A DNA stretch of 35,290 nucleotides from Bacillota bacterium (GTDB lineage: Bacteria > Bacillota > Clostridia > CAKSNL01 > HGM11501). This document shows positions 14,106 to 22,246 of this stretch, piece after piece. The stretch lies in contig JAUZPY010000009.1 in the NCBI GenBank assembly GCA_030705805.1, forward strand, positions 1 through 35,290, given 5' to 3'. Position 1 is the stretch's first letter, and every line of letters begins with the position of its first letter. A program made the position numbers and the translations under genes. The notes under the pieces were generated by a model. That model worked only from the letters and a program-made list of their open reading frames with translations, did not search any database and was not told where the DNA came from.

Positions 14106-15599
14106 TTAATTTAAATTGTCGTGAACAGCCCAGATAATTGTACCATCTTTATTTTGTGATAATTCCCAAAATGCTGCGCCGGCAAGATTGTTTTGCGTTA
14201 TATACTTTGCCTTTTCAGTTACTGATTGAACGTCGTCATATGATATAAATGTAGAGCCGTTAAATAACCACGGCACATCTGCAACCGAATGATAATGTCT
14301 TGTATAGCTTGTGTTATTTAAGTATGTTGATACTATCTTATCATACGTAATGGAGCTGCCGTTTGTAAATGCTTTATATAAGCCGTCAGTGCTGTTAGTA
14401 ATTCCACTATAAATATAGCCGTACAAAGGAATGCCAACGACAATTTTAGATGCCGGGAAGCCTTTAGAAATCCAATCTTGTATTGATGAGTCTGTACTGC
14501 ATTTATACTGCGGAGAGGATTCTGTCGGGGTATATAGCGGAGCATTAAAATCTGTATAGCTATCCCATGGTCCATGTATGTCATATGTCATAACATTTGC
14601 ATAATCCAAATAGTTATGTATTAAATCAATCTCTGTATTTTCAGTGTAAAAGCTTCCTGCACCACCTGCTATTGTTAACAAATATTTTTTGTTGTCAATA
14701 TTACCTTGAGCATCAAGCTTTTGCCTTATTGCCTTAAGTAAAAGCGTGAAATTCGTCTTATCCGCCGGACGATTTACATTGGATGAAAGCCCGCCGCTTA
14801 CAGGATATTCCCAATCCAAGTCTGCACCGTCAAAGCCATATTGCTTTATAAAATTCACAACACTTACCGCAAATGCATCTCTGCTGCTGTCAGTTAAAGC
14901 GACATCTGAAAATTTACCTGACCACTCCCAGCCGCCGATTGATATTAATGTTTTAATATTAGGATATTGTTTTTTAAGCTCACTCAGCTTAGAAAAATTC
15001 GTAATATCAACTGCCGGATCACCTAAGGCAATTTTTAAATCTGTTCCGATATTGGCAAATGCATAATTAATATGCGTAAGGTTAGCTGCGGGAATATTAA
15101 GAGGGGTGTATCCATTATATGCTCCCCAACTTGCATAATACCCTACTGCTATTTTTGTTGACTGAACAGGATCTGGTGGCTGAACAGGATCTGGTGGCTG
15201 AACAGGATCTGGTGGCTGAATAGGAGCCAATGTTACTACATTCAGTGCGGTACTGGAAAGAGATAAATTACCGCTGTAATCCTTTGCTTTTACGGTAATG
15301 GAATAGCTTGTGGAAGCTGTAAGACCTGTAAGAGTGTAAGTAGTAGAATAGGCAGTTGCAACATATGTAGAATTTTTATAAACCTGATAGGATGCTACGC
15401 CCTTGTTATCGTATGAGGGGGACCATGATAACGATATTGAATTCTGAGTAATACCCGTTGCAGATAAACTGCTCGGTGCTGTAGGAGCTTGAGTGTCAAC
15501 CCGCTTTTTAGCACTGGCTATGATGCCAAACTGAGGCAAAAAAGATGCAGAAATAAAGAAAAACAAGCTAAGTATGGCTATTCTTTTAACTTTGTTCAT
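14106..15599 (-). CDS. Secreted GH18 chitinase with fibronectin type III domain
   Basis: A 497-residue exported enzyme. ATG at 15599 has AAGGAAGG at good spacing; the in-frame GTG at 15608 overlaps that site. It has a signal peptide (about 1-29), then a fibronectin type III domain (about 37-123; APTAPSSLSATG, SISLSWSPSYDNKGVASYQVY, TSYSITVKAKDYSGN). Three PPDPVQ repeats form the linker. The glycoside hydrolase family 18 barrel is about 150-495. The catalytic motif is DGADLDWE with acid/base E264, and SIGGWEWS and MTYDIHGPWD are also typical. GH18 chitinases cleave chitin to chitobiose by substrate-assisted catalysis. No carbohydrate-binding module or dockerin is present. The enzyme would supply GlcNAc to the nag operon at 28.5 kb. 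Confidence 0.93.
   Translation of the reverse strand: MNKVKRIAILSLFFFISASFLPQFGIIASAKKRVDTQAPTAPSSLSATGITQNSISLSWSPSYDNKGVASYQVYKNSTYVATAYSTTYTLTGLTASTSYSITVKAKDYSGNLSLSSTALNVVTLAPIQPPDPVQPPDPVQPPDPVQSTKIAVGYYASWGAYNGYTPLNIPAANLTHINYAFANIGTDLKIALGDPAVDITNFSKLSELKKQYPNIKTLISIGGWEWSGKFSDVALTDSSRDAFAVSVVNFIKQYGFDGADLDWEYPVSGGLSSNVNRPADKTNFTLLLKAIRQKLDAQGNIDNKKYLLTIAGGAGSFYTENTEIDLIHNYLDYANVMTYDIHGPWDSYTDFNAPLYTPTESSPQYKCSTDSSIQDWISKGFPASKIVVGIPLYGYIYSGITNSTDGLYKAFTNGSSITYDKIVSTYLNNTSYTRHYHSVADVPWLFNGSTFISYDDVQSVTEKAKYITQNNLAGAAFWELSQNKDGTIIWAVHDNLN
15162..15215 (-). repeat. 18-bp tandem repeat in the chitinase linker
   Basis: Three perfect copies of the 18-bp unit CTGAACAGGATCTGGTGG (plus-strand sense) and the start of a fourth encode the PPDPVQ linker. 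The copy number is likely variable between strains. Confidence 0.9.
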
Positions 15600-15629
15600 T
15601 GATAACACCTTCCTTTGTAGTATAAGCTC

Positions 15630-15659
15630 ATTATATCAATTTTCAAAGTGTAAAATCAA
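15630..15659 (-). promoter_or_regulatory. Chitinase promoter
   Basis: On the minus strand, -35 TTGATT (15659-15654), an 18-nt spacer and an extended -10 TGATATAAT (TATAAT at 15635-15630), 30 bp before the ATG. Confidence 0.7.
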
Positions 15660-15867
15660 TGAATAAATATTGGCAGTTGTACCAATAAGCGATGGGAAAA
15701 AAAGCACAAAATTATTACAGGCAAAGTCAGACAGTATCGCATGTATGATAATTAATATTGATTATTTTAAATTAATGAAACATATGGTCATGTAAAGTGT
15801 TTATGGAGTTTTTGGTTAATAAGCCCAATACTGCCGCATATTTGCAGAAATGATTTTTGCTTATATC

Positions 15868-15896
15868 TTGATTCTTAGAGAAGCTCCTGTTATAAT
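15868..15896 (+). promoter_or_regulatory. Promoter of the SIMPL-domain gene
   Basis: -35 TTGATT (15868-15873), a 17-nt spacer and -10 TATAAT (15891-15896). The leader is about 95 nt. Confidence 0.7.
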
Positions 15897-15998
15897 AATA
15901 ATTGAAGTTATAAAAAGGAGCAGATGTTATAAGTTTTTGGCTCAATAGCATAACTTACTTTAAAAGAAAAAGGAAAAATAAATAAGGGGGTTAATTTT

Positions 15999-16778
15999 AT
16001 GAAAAAATTGTTATCTGGTATCTTGTTAGTATTTCTTTTTACAAACACATCTTTAATTTGTGCAAATGCCGAAGAAGCCAGCGAAAATGTTTTATCGGTA
16101 AGCGGCAATTATATGGTTGTATCGGTTGCTGACGAAGCATATGTTTCAATTGGCGTTAAAACAAACAACGCTGACTATAAGCTTTGTCAACAAGAAAACA
16201 AAAACAAAATGAATGATATTACACAAGCAATTAAAGCATTAGGAATAGAGGAAAAATACATAAAAACCACAGAGTACAATTCAGTTCCTATCTATGAATA
16301 TGTAAAAACAGAAGAATACACCGGTATTTATTATAACGGTACTTACTATAATAAACGAGTATTAAAGGAATACCAGATTACTCACATGATAAGAGTAAAG
16401 CTGACTGATGTTTCTTTGGTAGGAAAACTCATTGATATTACAGTGGAAAAAGGGATTAATGAGCTTAATAATGTCGAGTTCTCCTTATCAGATTCAAAAC
16501 AACAAGAACTTTATCTTGAAGCTCTGGCGGGGGCTTCCAAAGCAGCAAAAGATAAAGCAGAAGTTTTATCTAAGGCCTTTGATATAAAAACATTGAAAAT
16601 AAAAAGCATAACTACAGATAACTATAACTATGTTCCTTATAACAACTATTCCTATAAAGCACAGGGCGGTGTTTATGCCACTGCACCAGCGGCAGATAGT
16701 GAAACTGGCAATTATACCAGTATTACAAGCGGCGAAATACAAATAAGTGCAACAGTTAATATTGTCTATACCTATTAA
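15999..16778 (+). CDS. Secreted SIMPL-domain (DUF541) protein
   Basis: A 259-residue protein with a signal peptide (about 1-24, LLSGILLVFLFTNTSLICANA) followed by one SIMPL/DUF541 domain (about 30-257). Typical features are LSVSGNYMVVSVADEAYVSIGVKT, the motif ITQAIKALGIEEKYIKTTEY, YQITHMIRVKLTDVSLVGKLID and the C-terminal GEIQISATVNIVYTY. These proteins form envelope-associated oligomers of unclear function in bacteria. A Tyr/Asn-rich loop near 207-220 (NYNYVPYNNYSYKA) is less conserved. AAGGGGG lies before ATG 15999. Confidence 0.88.
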   Translation: MKKLLSGILLVFLFTNTSLICANAEEASENVLSVSGNYMVVSVADEAYVSIGVKTNNADYKLCQQENKNKMNDITQAIKALGIEEKYIKTTEYNSVPIYEYVKTEEYTGIYYNGTYYNKRVLKEYQITHMIRVKLTDVSLVGKLIDITVEKGINELNNVEFSLSDSKQQELYLEALAGASKAAKDKAEVLSKAFDIKTLKIKSITTDNYNYVPYNNYSYKAQGGVYATAPAADSETGNYTSITSGEIQISATVNIVYTY

Positions 16779-16814
16779 AAATTTGAATTAAATAAATTTA
16801 GTAACTATTAGGAG

Positions 16815-16847
16815 GGGGCTGTCTCAATCTTTTGATGAGACAGCCCC
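16815..16847. terminator. Hairpin after the SIMPL gene
   Basis: A 12-bp perfect stem GGGGCTGTCTCA (16815-16826)/16836-16847. No immediate T-run follows; the TTTTTT near 16866 is about 20 nt away. The stem sequence resembles the terminal repeat of some insertion sequences (see findings). Confidence 0.6.
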
Positions 16848-16869
16848 TACTGTTCTATGTTGTCGTTTT

Positions 16870-16898
16870 TTGACTTTTGTATGAAAATATGGCATAAT
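16870..16898 (+). promoter_or_regulatory. Promoter of the radical SAM gene
   Basis: -35 TTGACT (16870-16875), a 17-nt spacer and an extended -10 TGGCATAAT (16890-16898). The leader is about 80 nt. Confidence 0.7.
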
Positions 16899-16983
16899 AA
16901 AATTCAAGACAAAAAGCACACAACTTGTGAAGTACTAAGGCATAAGATTAATTAAATCGATATTTAAGGGAGTACTTAAAATC

Positions 16984-18072
16984 ATGATAGATAATAATGA
17001 GCTTACCGCTTATTTAAGCAGGGGAATAAAAAATATAATAACACATGCGATTAGGGGTTCGCTTAAAAATCCAAGAGAAGCTGCTTTTCTTTTGGGATAT
17101 CAAAAGCATAGCACAAAGGCTGGAAAATTAAGAAGCGGCTTTGAAGATGAAGGTAGGCATATTCCTGCGTTTTTAATTTCAAGCATAACGCAGACTTGTA
17201 ATTTACATTGCAAAGGCTGTTATGCAAGAAGCAATGGCATTTGCTGTGATGAAAAGGGCAGTGAAATTCTGTCTTCGGCCAAATGGTCAAATATCTTTAA
17301 GCAAGCGGAAGGGCTTGGAATAGGCTTTAACCTTTTAGCAGGGGGCGAGCCCCTTATGCGGCGTGATGTGATAGACGAGGCGGCAAAGCAGAAAAAAACT
17401 ATATTTCCTATTTTTACGAACGGAACTATGATTGATGAAGAGTACATAGAGGTGTTTGATACACATAGAAATCTCATACCGGTTATTAGTATTGAGGGCG
17501 ATGAGCAAGCTACAGATGAACGCCGCGGAAACGGTATTTACAGAGTATTATCAGAAAAAATGGATAAAATAGCAAAGAGACACATTTTGTTTGGCGCGTC
17601 TATTACAGTTACTGCAAAAAATATAAATCAAGTCACCGATTCATCCTTTATTGAAGATTTAAAGAAGAAGGGCTGCAAATTAATTTTCTTTATTGAATAT
17701 ATTCCGGTATCGGAAGGTACGCAAAATCTGGTTTTGTCAGATATCGACCGTAATATGCTTGAACAAAAAGTAAATCTTTTGAAAAAAGTATATAAAAGCA
17801 TATTGTTTTTATCTTTTCCGGGTGATGAAGAAAAAATGGGTGGCTGCCTGGCAGCAGGCCGGGGCTTCATTCATATAAATCCTTACGGCGGTGTGGAAGC
17901 ATGTCCTTTTTCACCCTATGGAGATTGCAGCTTAAAAAACAGTACACTAATAGATGTGATTAAGTCACCGTTTTTTGAAAAGCTTAGAATGAATTTACTA
18001 AGTGGTGAGCATAATGGCGGATGCGCCTTGTTTAATCAGCAAGAAAAGGTAGAAGAGCTGTTGCAGATTTAA
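16984..18072 (+). CDS. Radical SAM protein with SPASM-like C-terminus
   Basis: A 362-residue protein. After a basic N-terminal extension (1-60) the radical SAM core begins with the CxxxCxxC cluster motif TCNLHCKGCY (C72, C76, C79), followed by the SAM-binding LLAGGEPLMRRDV and the barrel strands PIFTNGT and VISIEGDE. The C-terminal region has further cysteines (GGCLAAGRGF, VEACPFSPYGDCSL, GGCALF) like a short SPASM/twitch cluster. Such enzymes modify peptides or cofactors, but no precursor peptide is evident next door. The gene has its own promoter and no close partner. The substrate is unknown. Confidence 0.85.
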   Translation: MIDNNELTAYLSRGIKNIITHAIRGSLKNPREAAFLLGYQKHSTKAGKLRSGFEDEGRHIPAFLISSITQTCNLHCKGCYARSNGICCDEKGSEILSSAKWSNIFKQAEGLGIGFNLLAGGEPLMRRDVIDEAAKQKKTIFPIFTNGTMIDEEYIEVFDTHRNLIPVISIEGDEQATDERRGNGIYRVLSEKMDKIAKRHILFGASITVTAKNINQVTDSSFIEDLKKKGCKLIFFIEYIPVSEGTQNLVLSDIDRNMLEQKVNLLKKVYKSILFLSFPGDEEKMGGCLAAGRGFIHINPYGGVEACPFSPYGDCSLKNSTLIDVIKSPFFEKLRMNLLSGEHNGGCALFNQQEKVEELLQI

Positions 18073-18121
18073 ATTTTAGTATAGGCATATAGGGGCAGGC
18101 TCTCTTAGGCTTAACAATTAA

Positions 18122-18163
18122 AATAGCACATGTCTTGACATATGTAAAGACATGTGCTATTCT
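18122..18163 (+). promoter_or_regulatory. nadA promoter with embedded NiaR-type operator
   Basis: A perfect 15-bp inverted repeat (18122-18136/18147-18161; AATAGCACATGTCTT) looks like a terminator but overlaps a promoter: -35 TTGACA (18135-18140), a 17-nt spacer and -10 TATTCT (18158-18163). The ACATGT half-sites on both sides fit the ACA/TGT-containing palindromes known for NiaR. niaR is the last gene of the operon, so feedback repression of NAD synthesis by niacin is the likely function. Confidence 0.75.
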
Positions 18164-18192
18164 GTTTTTAAATAATTTTTGGAGATGGGCAT

Positions 18193-19101
18193 ATGGACAA
18201 TATAATAGATAGAATTAAAGAACTTAAGAAAGAAAAGGATGCCGTTATTTTAGCTCACTATTATGTAGATGGTGAAGTAAAAGAACTTGCTGATTATATA
18301 GGCGACTCCTATTATCTTAGCGAGGTTGCTGTTACCGTGCCGCAAAAAACCATTATACTTTGCGGAGTTAAATTTATGGGTGAAAGTGCTAAGATATTAA
18401 ATTCAGGGAAAAAGGTTATTATGGCTAATGCTGCTTCTGACTGCCCCATGGCACATATGGCAGACGTTGATAAGATTGAAGAAATAAGAAAACAATACAA
18501 AGATATCGCGGTAGTTTGTTATATTAATTCAACCGCTGAAATAAAAGAACACGCTGATGTATGTGTAACATCATCAAACGCGCTAAAGATTGTAAAGGCT
18601 CTGCCACAAAAAAATATCTATTTCATTCCCGATGAAAATCTCGGCAGATATATAAAAAGCTTAGTGCCTGAAAAGAATTTTATATTAGGTGACGGATTCT
18701 GTCATGTGCATACAAGCATAAAGAGAGAAGATATTGAAAAAGCAAGGCAGATTCATCCTAACGCGAAAGTACTTGCTCATCCCGAATGTACTATGGATGT
18801 TCTTGAAATAGCCGATTACATCGGCAGCACTTCCGGTATTATTGATTATGCATCTAAAAATGAATCTGAAGAATTTATTATATGCACAGAAATGGGTATA
18901 TTGTATGAGCTAAAGAAAAATAACCCCAATAAGAAGTTCTATTCTGTAGGTCACAGGCAATTTTGCCCAAATATGAAGTTGATTAAAGTGGAAGATGTTT
19001 TGAATGCATTGGAAAATTCAGATAATGAAATAATATTGGATGATGCACTTATCCTAAAGTGTAATGATGCACTGGCTAAAATGTTAGTGCTTGCAAAGTG
19101 A
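18193..19101 (+). CDS. nadA: Quinolinate synthase NadA
   Basis: A 302-residue cytoplasmic [4Fe-4S] enzyme that condenses iminoaspartate with dihydroxyacetone phosphate to quinolinate, the second step of de novo NAD synthesis. Recognised by ILAHYYVDGEVKELADYIGDS, SDCPMAHMAD, VVCYINSTAEIK, GDGFCHVH, LAHPEC and the C-terminal CPNMKLI. Cluster ligands are probably C84, C170 and C258. The length is typical of the short NadA type. GGAGATGGGC precedes ATG 18193. The gene heads nadA-nadB-nadC-niaR. Confidence 0.96.
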   Translation: MDNIIDRIKELKKEKDAVILAHYYVDGEVKELADYIGDSYYLSEVAVTVPQKTIILCGVKFMGESAKILNSGKKVIMANAASDCPMAHMADVDKIEEIRKQYKDIAVVCYINSTAEIKEHADVCVTSSNALKIVKALPQKNIYFIPDENLGRYIKSLVPEKNFILGDGFCHVHTSIKREDIEKARQIHPNAKVLAHPECTMDVLEIADYIGSTSGIIDYASKNESEEFIICTEMGILYELKKNNPNKKFYSVGHRQFCPNMKLIKVEDVLNALENSDNEIILDDALILKCNDALAKMLVLAK

Positions 19102-19114
19102 AGGGGATAATTAT

Positions 19115-20395
19115 ATGGAGGACTTAGATGTTATAATTGTGGGGACAGGTGCAGCAGGACTATTCTGCGCTTTGCATCTGCCGACGGATAAGAAGATATT
19201 GATAGTTACTAAAAATGCTGTGGATAAGAGCAATTCATTCCTTGCTCAAGGCGGCATATGCGTTCTTAAAAACGAAAAAGATTATAACAGTTATTTTGAA
19301 GATACCATGAAGGCGGGGCACTATGAAAATAATAAAGATTCGGTAGAACTGATGATCCGTAAATCACCGGAAATAATTTCTGAATTAATCTCCTACGGAG
19401 TAAATTTTGAAAATAAAAACGGAAAATATCAATATACCCGTGAAGGCGGTCATGCTGTTCCGAGAATACTTTTTCATAAAGATTTAACCGGTAAGGAAAT
19501 CACAGGCAAATTATTTGAGGAAGTAAAGAAAAGAGAGAATATAAAGATATCAGAATACACAACTATGCTTGATATTGTTTGCAATGGCAATACTTGTACA
19601 GGTATAGTTATTTGCAATAAAGATGGTGAGGTAGAGAGAGTAGATGCAAAGTATGTTGTATTTGCCTGTGGAGGAATAGGTGGCTTGTATGAAAGCTCAA
19701 CTAACTTTCATCATATAACAGGCGATGCGATTGCAATTTCTTTGAAGCATAACATAGAACTTGAAAATATTAATTATATTCAAATTCATCCTACAACTCT
19801 TTATTCCGAAAAGCCGGGAAGGCGCTTTCTTATTTCTGAATCGGTACGCGGAGAAGGTGCAGTCTTATACAATAAAAACATGGAGCGGTTTGTCAATGAG
19901 CTTCTTCCGAGAGATTTATTAACCAAGGAAATTAAAAAACAAATGAAAAAAGACGGAACCAAGTTTGTGTGGCTTTCCATGAAAGATATTGGCGTTGATG
20001 TAATTAAAAAGCATTTTCCGAACATTTATCAGCGTTGTCTTGAAGAAGGTTATGATGTAACAAAGGAATGCATACCTGTCACTCCGGCTCAGCATTACCA
20101 TATGGGCGGAATTAAAGTAAACTTAGACAGCAAAACATCTATGGAGCGTCTGTATGCTGTCGGAGAGGCAAGCTGTAACGGAATTCACGGAAAAAACCGT
20201 TTGGCAAGCAATTCCCTTCTTGAAAGCCTTGTGTTTGCCAAGTGCGCCGCGTTTGATATTATCAAAAATTTTGCCCCATATGAGGGAGCAAAGCCTGCGG
20301 TAAACTTAGATGATTATAAAGATTCGGAAAAATTAAAATCAAGCTATAAAGAAATGATATTAAATGAAATTGAGAGGATAAATAATTGTGAGTAA
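19115..20395 (+). CDS. nadB: L-aspartate oxidase NadB
   Basis: A 426-residue FAD flavoprotein that oxidises L-aspartate to iminoaspartate for NadA. ATG 19115 with AAGGGGA upstream is chosen over the in-frame TTG 19091 inside nadA. The FAD-binding motif is VIIVGTGAAGLFCALHL, followed by SFLAQGGI, the active-site region HIHPTTLY-like IQIHPTTLYS, ESVRGEGAVLYN and HGKNRLASNSLLESLVF. It is shorter than the roughly 530-residue E. coli enzyme because the C-terminal helical domain is reduced, as is usual in Clostridia. It may use fumarate rather than oxygen as electron acceptor in this anaerobe. Confidence 0.95.
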   Translation: MEDLDVIIVGTGAAGLFCALHLPTDKKILIVTKNAVDKSNSFLAQGGICVLKNEKDYNSYFEDTMKAGHYENNKDSVELMIRKSPEIISELISYGVNFENKNGKYQYTREGGHAVPRILFHKDLTGKEITGKLFEEVKKRENIKISEYTTMLDIVCNGNTCTGIVICNKDGEVERVDAKYVVFACGGIGGLYESSTNFHHITGDAIAISLKHNIELENINYIQIHPTTLYSEKPGRRFLISESVRGEGAVLYNKNMERFVNELLPRDLLTKEIKKQMKKDGTKFVWLSMKDIGVDVIKKHFPNIYQRCLEEGYDVTKECIPVTPAQHYHMGGIKVNLDSKTSMERLYAVGEASCNGIHGKNRLASNSLLESLVFAKCAAFDIIKNFAPYEGAKPAVNLDDYKDSEKLKSSYKEMILNEIERINNCE

Positions 20396-21242
20396 TCTTA
20401 CAACAATGAAATTAAATGTGGACAGCTTATTATTACAAGCATTAAAAGAAGACATTACAAGCGAAGATATTACCACTAATGCAATTATGCGTGAAAGCCG
20501 TATAGGGCAGGTACAATTGCTTTGCAAACAAGACGGCGTATTAGCCGGTTTGGATGTATTCAGGCGGGTTTTTGAATTATTGGATGAAACTACTAAAATG
20601 GATGAGTTCTTTAAAGATGGTGATGCAGTAAAAAACGGGGATTTAATAGCGGTTATTACGGCGGATATCCGTGCTGTTCTTTCAGGGGAAAGGACTGCAC
20701 TTAATTATTTACAGCACATGAGTGGAATAGCAACTCATACCAAATCAATTTCCGGCTTGTTAGAAGGAACAAAGATTAAGCTGCTCGATACCCGAAAAAC
20801 TACGCCTAACATGAGAATATTTGAAAAGTATTCTGTTAAGGTCGGTGGAGGATATAATCATAGATTTAACCTGTCTGACGGAATTTTGATTAAAGATAAT
20901 CATATAGATGCTGCCGGAGGAGTAAAAGAAGCAATTGCTTTAGCAAAAGAGTATGCACCGTTTGTTAGAAAGATTGAAGTTGAAGTCGAGAACCTTGATA
21001 TGCTAAATGATGCATTAGAAGCAGGCGCAGATATTATTATGCTTGATAATATGGACATAAAAACGATGAAAGAAGCAGTCGGAATTATTAACGGAAGGGC
21101 CGAGATAGAATGTTCCGGCAACGTCACAAAAGAACGTGTTTCCCAAATTGCGGATGTTGGTGTGGACTACATATCCTGCGGAGCAATAACCCATTCATCT
21201 CCTATACTGGATTTTTCTTTAAAGAATCTTAAGGTATTATAA
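20388..21242 (+). CDS. nadC: Quinolinate phosphoribosyltransferase NadC
   Basis: A 284-residue enzyme converting quinolinate and PRPP to nicotinate mononucleotide. Motifs include ALKEDITSEDITTNA, GERTALNYLQHMSGIAT, LDTRKTTPNMRIFEKYSVKVGGG-type core, HRFNLSDGILIKDNH, VEVENL, and the end IDYISCGAITHS-like VDYISCGAITHSS. The GTG start at 20388 overlaps the nadB stop by 8 nt, showing translational coupling. Confidence 0.95.
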   Translation: MSNLTTMKLNVDSLLLQALKEDITSEDITTNAIMRESRIGQVQLLCKQDGVLAGLDVFRRVFELLDETTKMDEFFKDGDAVKNGDLIAVITADIRAVLSGERTALNYLQHMSGIATHTKSISGLLEGTKIKLLDTRKTTPNMRIFEKYSVKVGGGYNHRFNLSDGILIKDNHIDAAGGVKEAIALAKEYAPFVRKIEVEVENLDMLNDALEAGADIIMLDNMDIKTMKEAVGIINGRAEIECSGNVTKERVSQIADVGVDYISCGAITHSSPILDFSLKNLKVL

Positions 21243-21268
21243 TTAATCATAAGAATGGAGGGAGTAAA

Positions 21269-21778
21269 ATGGACGGGGATAAAAGACGACAAGAAATAAA
21301 GAATATGCTGTCAAACACAACCCCTATTTCAGCTGCTAAAATTGCCAAATATTTTAATGTCAGCCGGCAAGTTATCGTTCAGGACATTGCCTTACTCAGA
21401 GCTTTAAATAGCAATATTATTTCTACGAGTAAAGGCTATATACTGAATGAGGGAATTCGGAAACAGAGAATTTTTGAGGTTTGCCATACTAACGACCAAA
21501 TTGCAGACGAGTTGAATACAATTGTCGATGCAGGAGGGCGTGTTATTGATGTTTTTATAAATCATAAAATTTACGGTGAATTCAGAGCAACGCTTTTTAT
21601 TACTTCCAGAAGAGATGTTAATGATTTTGTTGAGCTTGTAAAAAGCGAAAAAGTCTCCCCTTTAAAACAGCTGACCGATGAATATCATTACCACACTGTA
21701 GAAGCAGATTCCGAAGAGATTCTTGACATTATAGAAAAAGAACTTGATAAAAAGCACTATTTGGCTAGGCATAAGTGA
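21269..21778 (+). CDS. niaR: NAD biosynthesis repressor NiaR (HTH_11 plus 3H domain)
   Basis: A 169-residue regulator. The N-terminal helix-turn-helix (about 5-60; SAAKIAKYFNVSRQVIVQDIALLR) is followed by a 3H domain (about 72-167) named for conserved histidines, seen in VCHTNDQ, INHKIYGE and YHYHTVEA. NiaR represses nad genes when niacin is bound. A GGAGGG ribosome binding site lies 26 nt after nadC. The last codons and stop (from 21766) lie inside an inverted-repeat element, so the natural C-terminus may have been replaced by a few element-encoded residues. Confidence 0.93.
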   Translation: MDGDKRRQEIKNMLSNTTPISAAKIAKYFNVSRQVIVQDIALLRALNSNIISTSKGYILNEGIRKQRIFEVCHTNDQIADELNTIVDAGGRVIDVFINHKIYGEFRATLFITSRRDVNDFVELVKSEKVSPLKQLTDEYHYHTVEADSEEILDIIEKELDKKHYLARHK

Positions 21779-22043
21779 GTAGAACTCTATATGCCCTGCC
21801 CTTGTTAAATTTCCGTCCTTCTTATCTTGTCGATTTTGCAAGGCGTCAGGTGCTACAATCTTACGCACTGAAAAGATAAAAATTTTTCCTAAGGACAGGG
21901 TCGTAGAGTTTTAAAAGAGCAAATTTTTCGTAAGAAAAGGCAAAAGCACAGTGAATACTTGATGTATTCACGAGCATTTTAACGCATTACTTTCGGAAAA
22001 TTTGCCTTTTAAAATCATATAGGGCTTTACTTCCTTATGCCTA
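21766..22043. mobile_element. MITE-like inverted-repeat element
   Basis: The ends 21766-21793 (TAGGCATAAG at the outer edge) and 22016-22043 (CTTATGCCTA) are inverted repeats matching at 23 of 28 positions. Inside are two hairpin domains. The first has arms 21783-21803 and 21891-21910 (AACTCTA...CCCTGCCCTT). The second has arms 21911-21930 and 21994-22012, with an internal perfect 8-bp hairpin GTGAATAC/GTATTCAC (21951-21958/21964-21971). There is no transposase ORF. If the outer TA is a target duplication, a mariner/IS630-type origin is possible. It lies between niaR and the terminator of the operon. Confidence 0.6.
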
Positions 22044-22062
22044 AATAAACAATAAACAGGGA

Positions 22063-22103
22063 AATCCCCTATTGCAGCACATCTGTGATAGAGGATTTTT
22101 TTT
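22063..22103 (+). terminator. Terminator of the nad operon
   Basis: AATCCCCTAT pairs with ATAGAGGATT (one mismatch) around an inner CAG/CTG stem, followed by eight T. Confidence 0.75.
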
Positions 22104-22162
22104 ATATTGAACTTACTACATTTATCCTAGAAATTACATCTTTGTCTATTTTTTAACATTGC

Positions 22163-22191
22163 TTGTAATCTTGGACGCAAAGAGATATAAT
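22163..22191 (+). promoter_or_regulatory. Promoter of the etf/lactate dehydrogenase operon
   Basis: -35 TTGTAA (22163-22168), a 17-nt spacer and -10 TATAAT (22186-22191). No operator dyad is obvious. Confidence 0.7.
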
Positions 22192-22246
22192 AATACTCGG
22201 TCTTTAAAAAGTAAAAATTATCAGCAAATATTTAGGGGGAAGCTTT

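Larger units (their letters stand above)
15600..15998. other. Divergent intergenic region between chitinase and SIMPL genes
   Basis: It contains a minus-strand promoter for the chitinase (15630-15659) and a plus-strand promoter for the SIMPL protein (15868-15896). No gene or stable hairpin was found in the 200 bp between them. Confidence 0.5.
21779..22246. other. Intergenic region between niaR and etfB
   Basis: It is filled by the inverted-repeat element (to 22043), a terminator (22063-22103) and the etfB promoter (22163-22191). No protein-coding gene is supported. Confidence 0.6.

Noticed and set aside
15914-15931. AAGGAG followed by ATG-TTA-TAA as a minimal leader ORF before the SIMPL gene
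   Set aside because: The spacing between AAGGAG and ATG is too short, and no attenuator structure follows.
18122-18161. Simple terminator for the radical SAM gene
   Set aside because: The inverted repeat contains the -35 and overlaps the -10 of nadA, so an operator role is more likely, although weak termination is not excluded.
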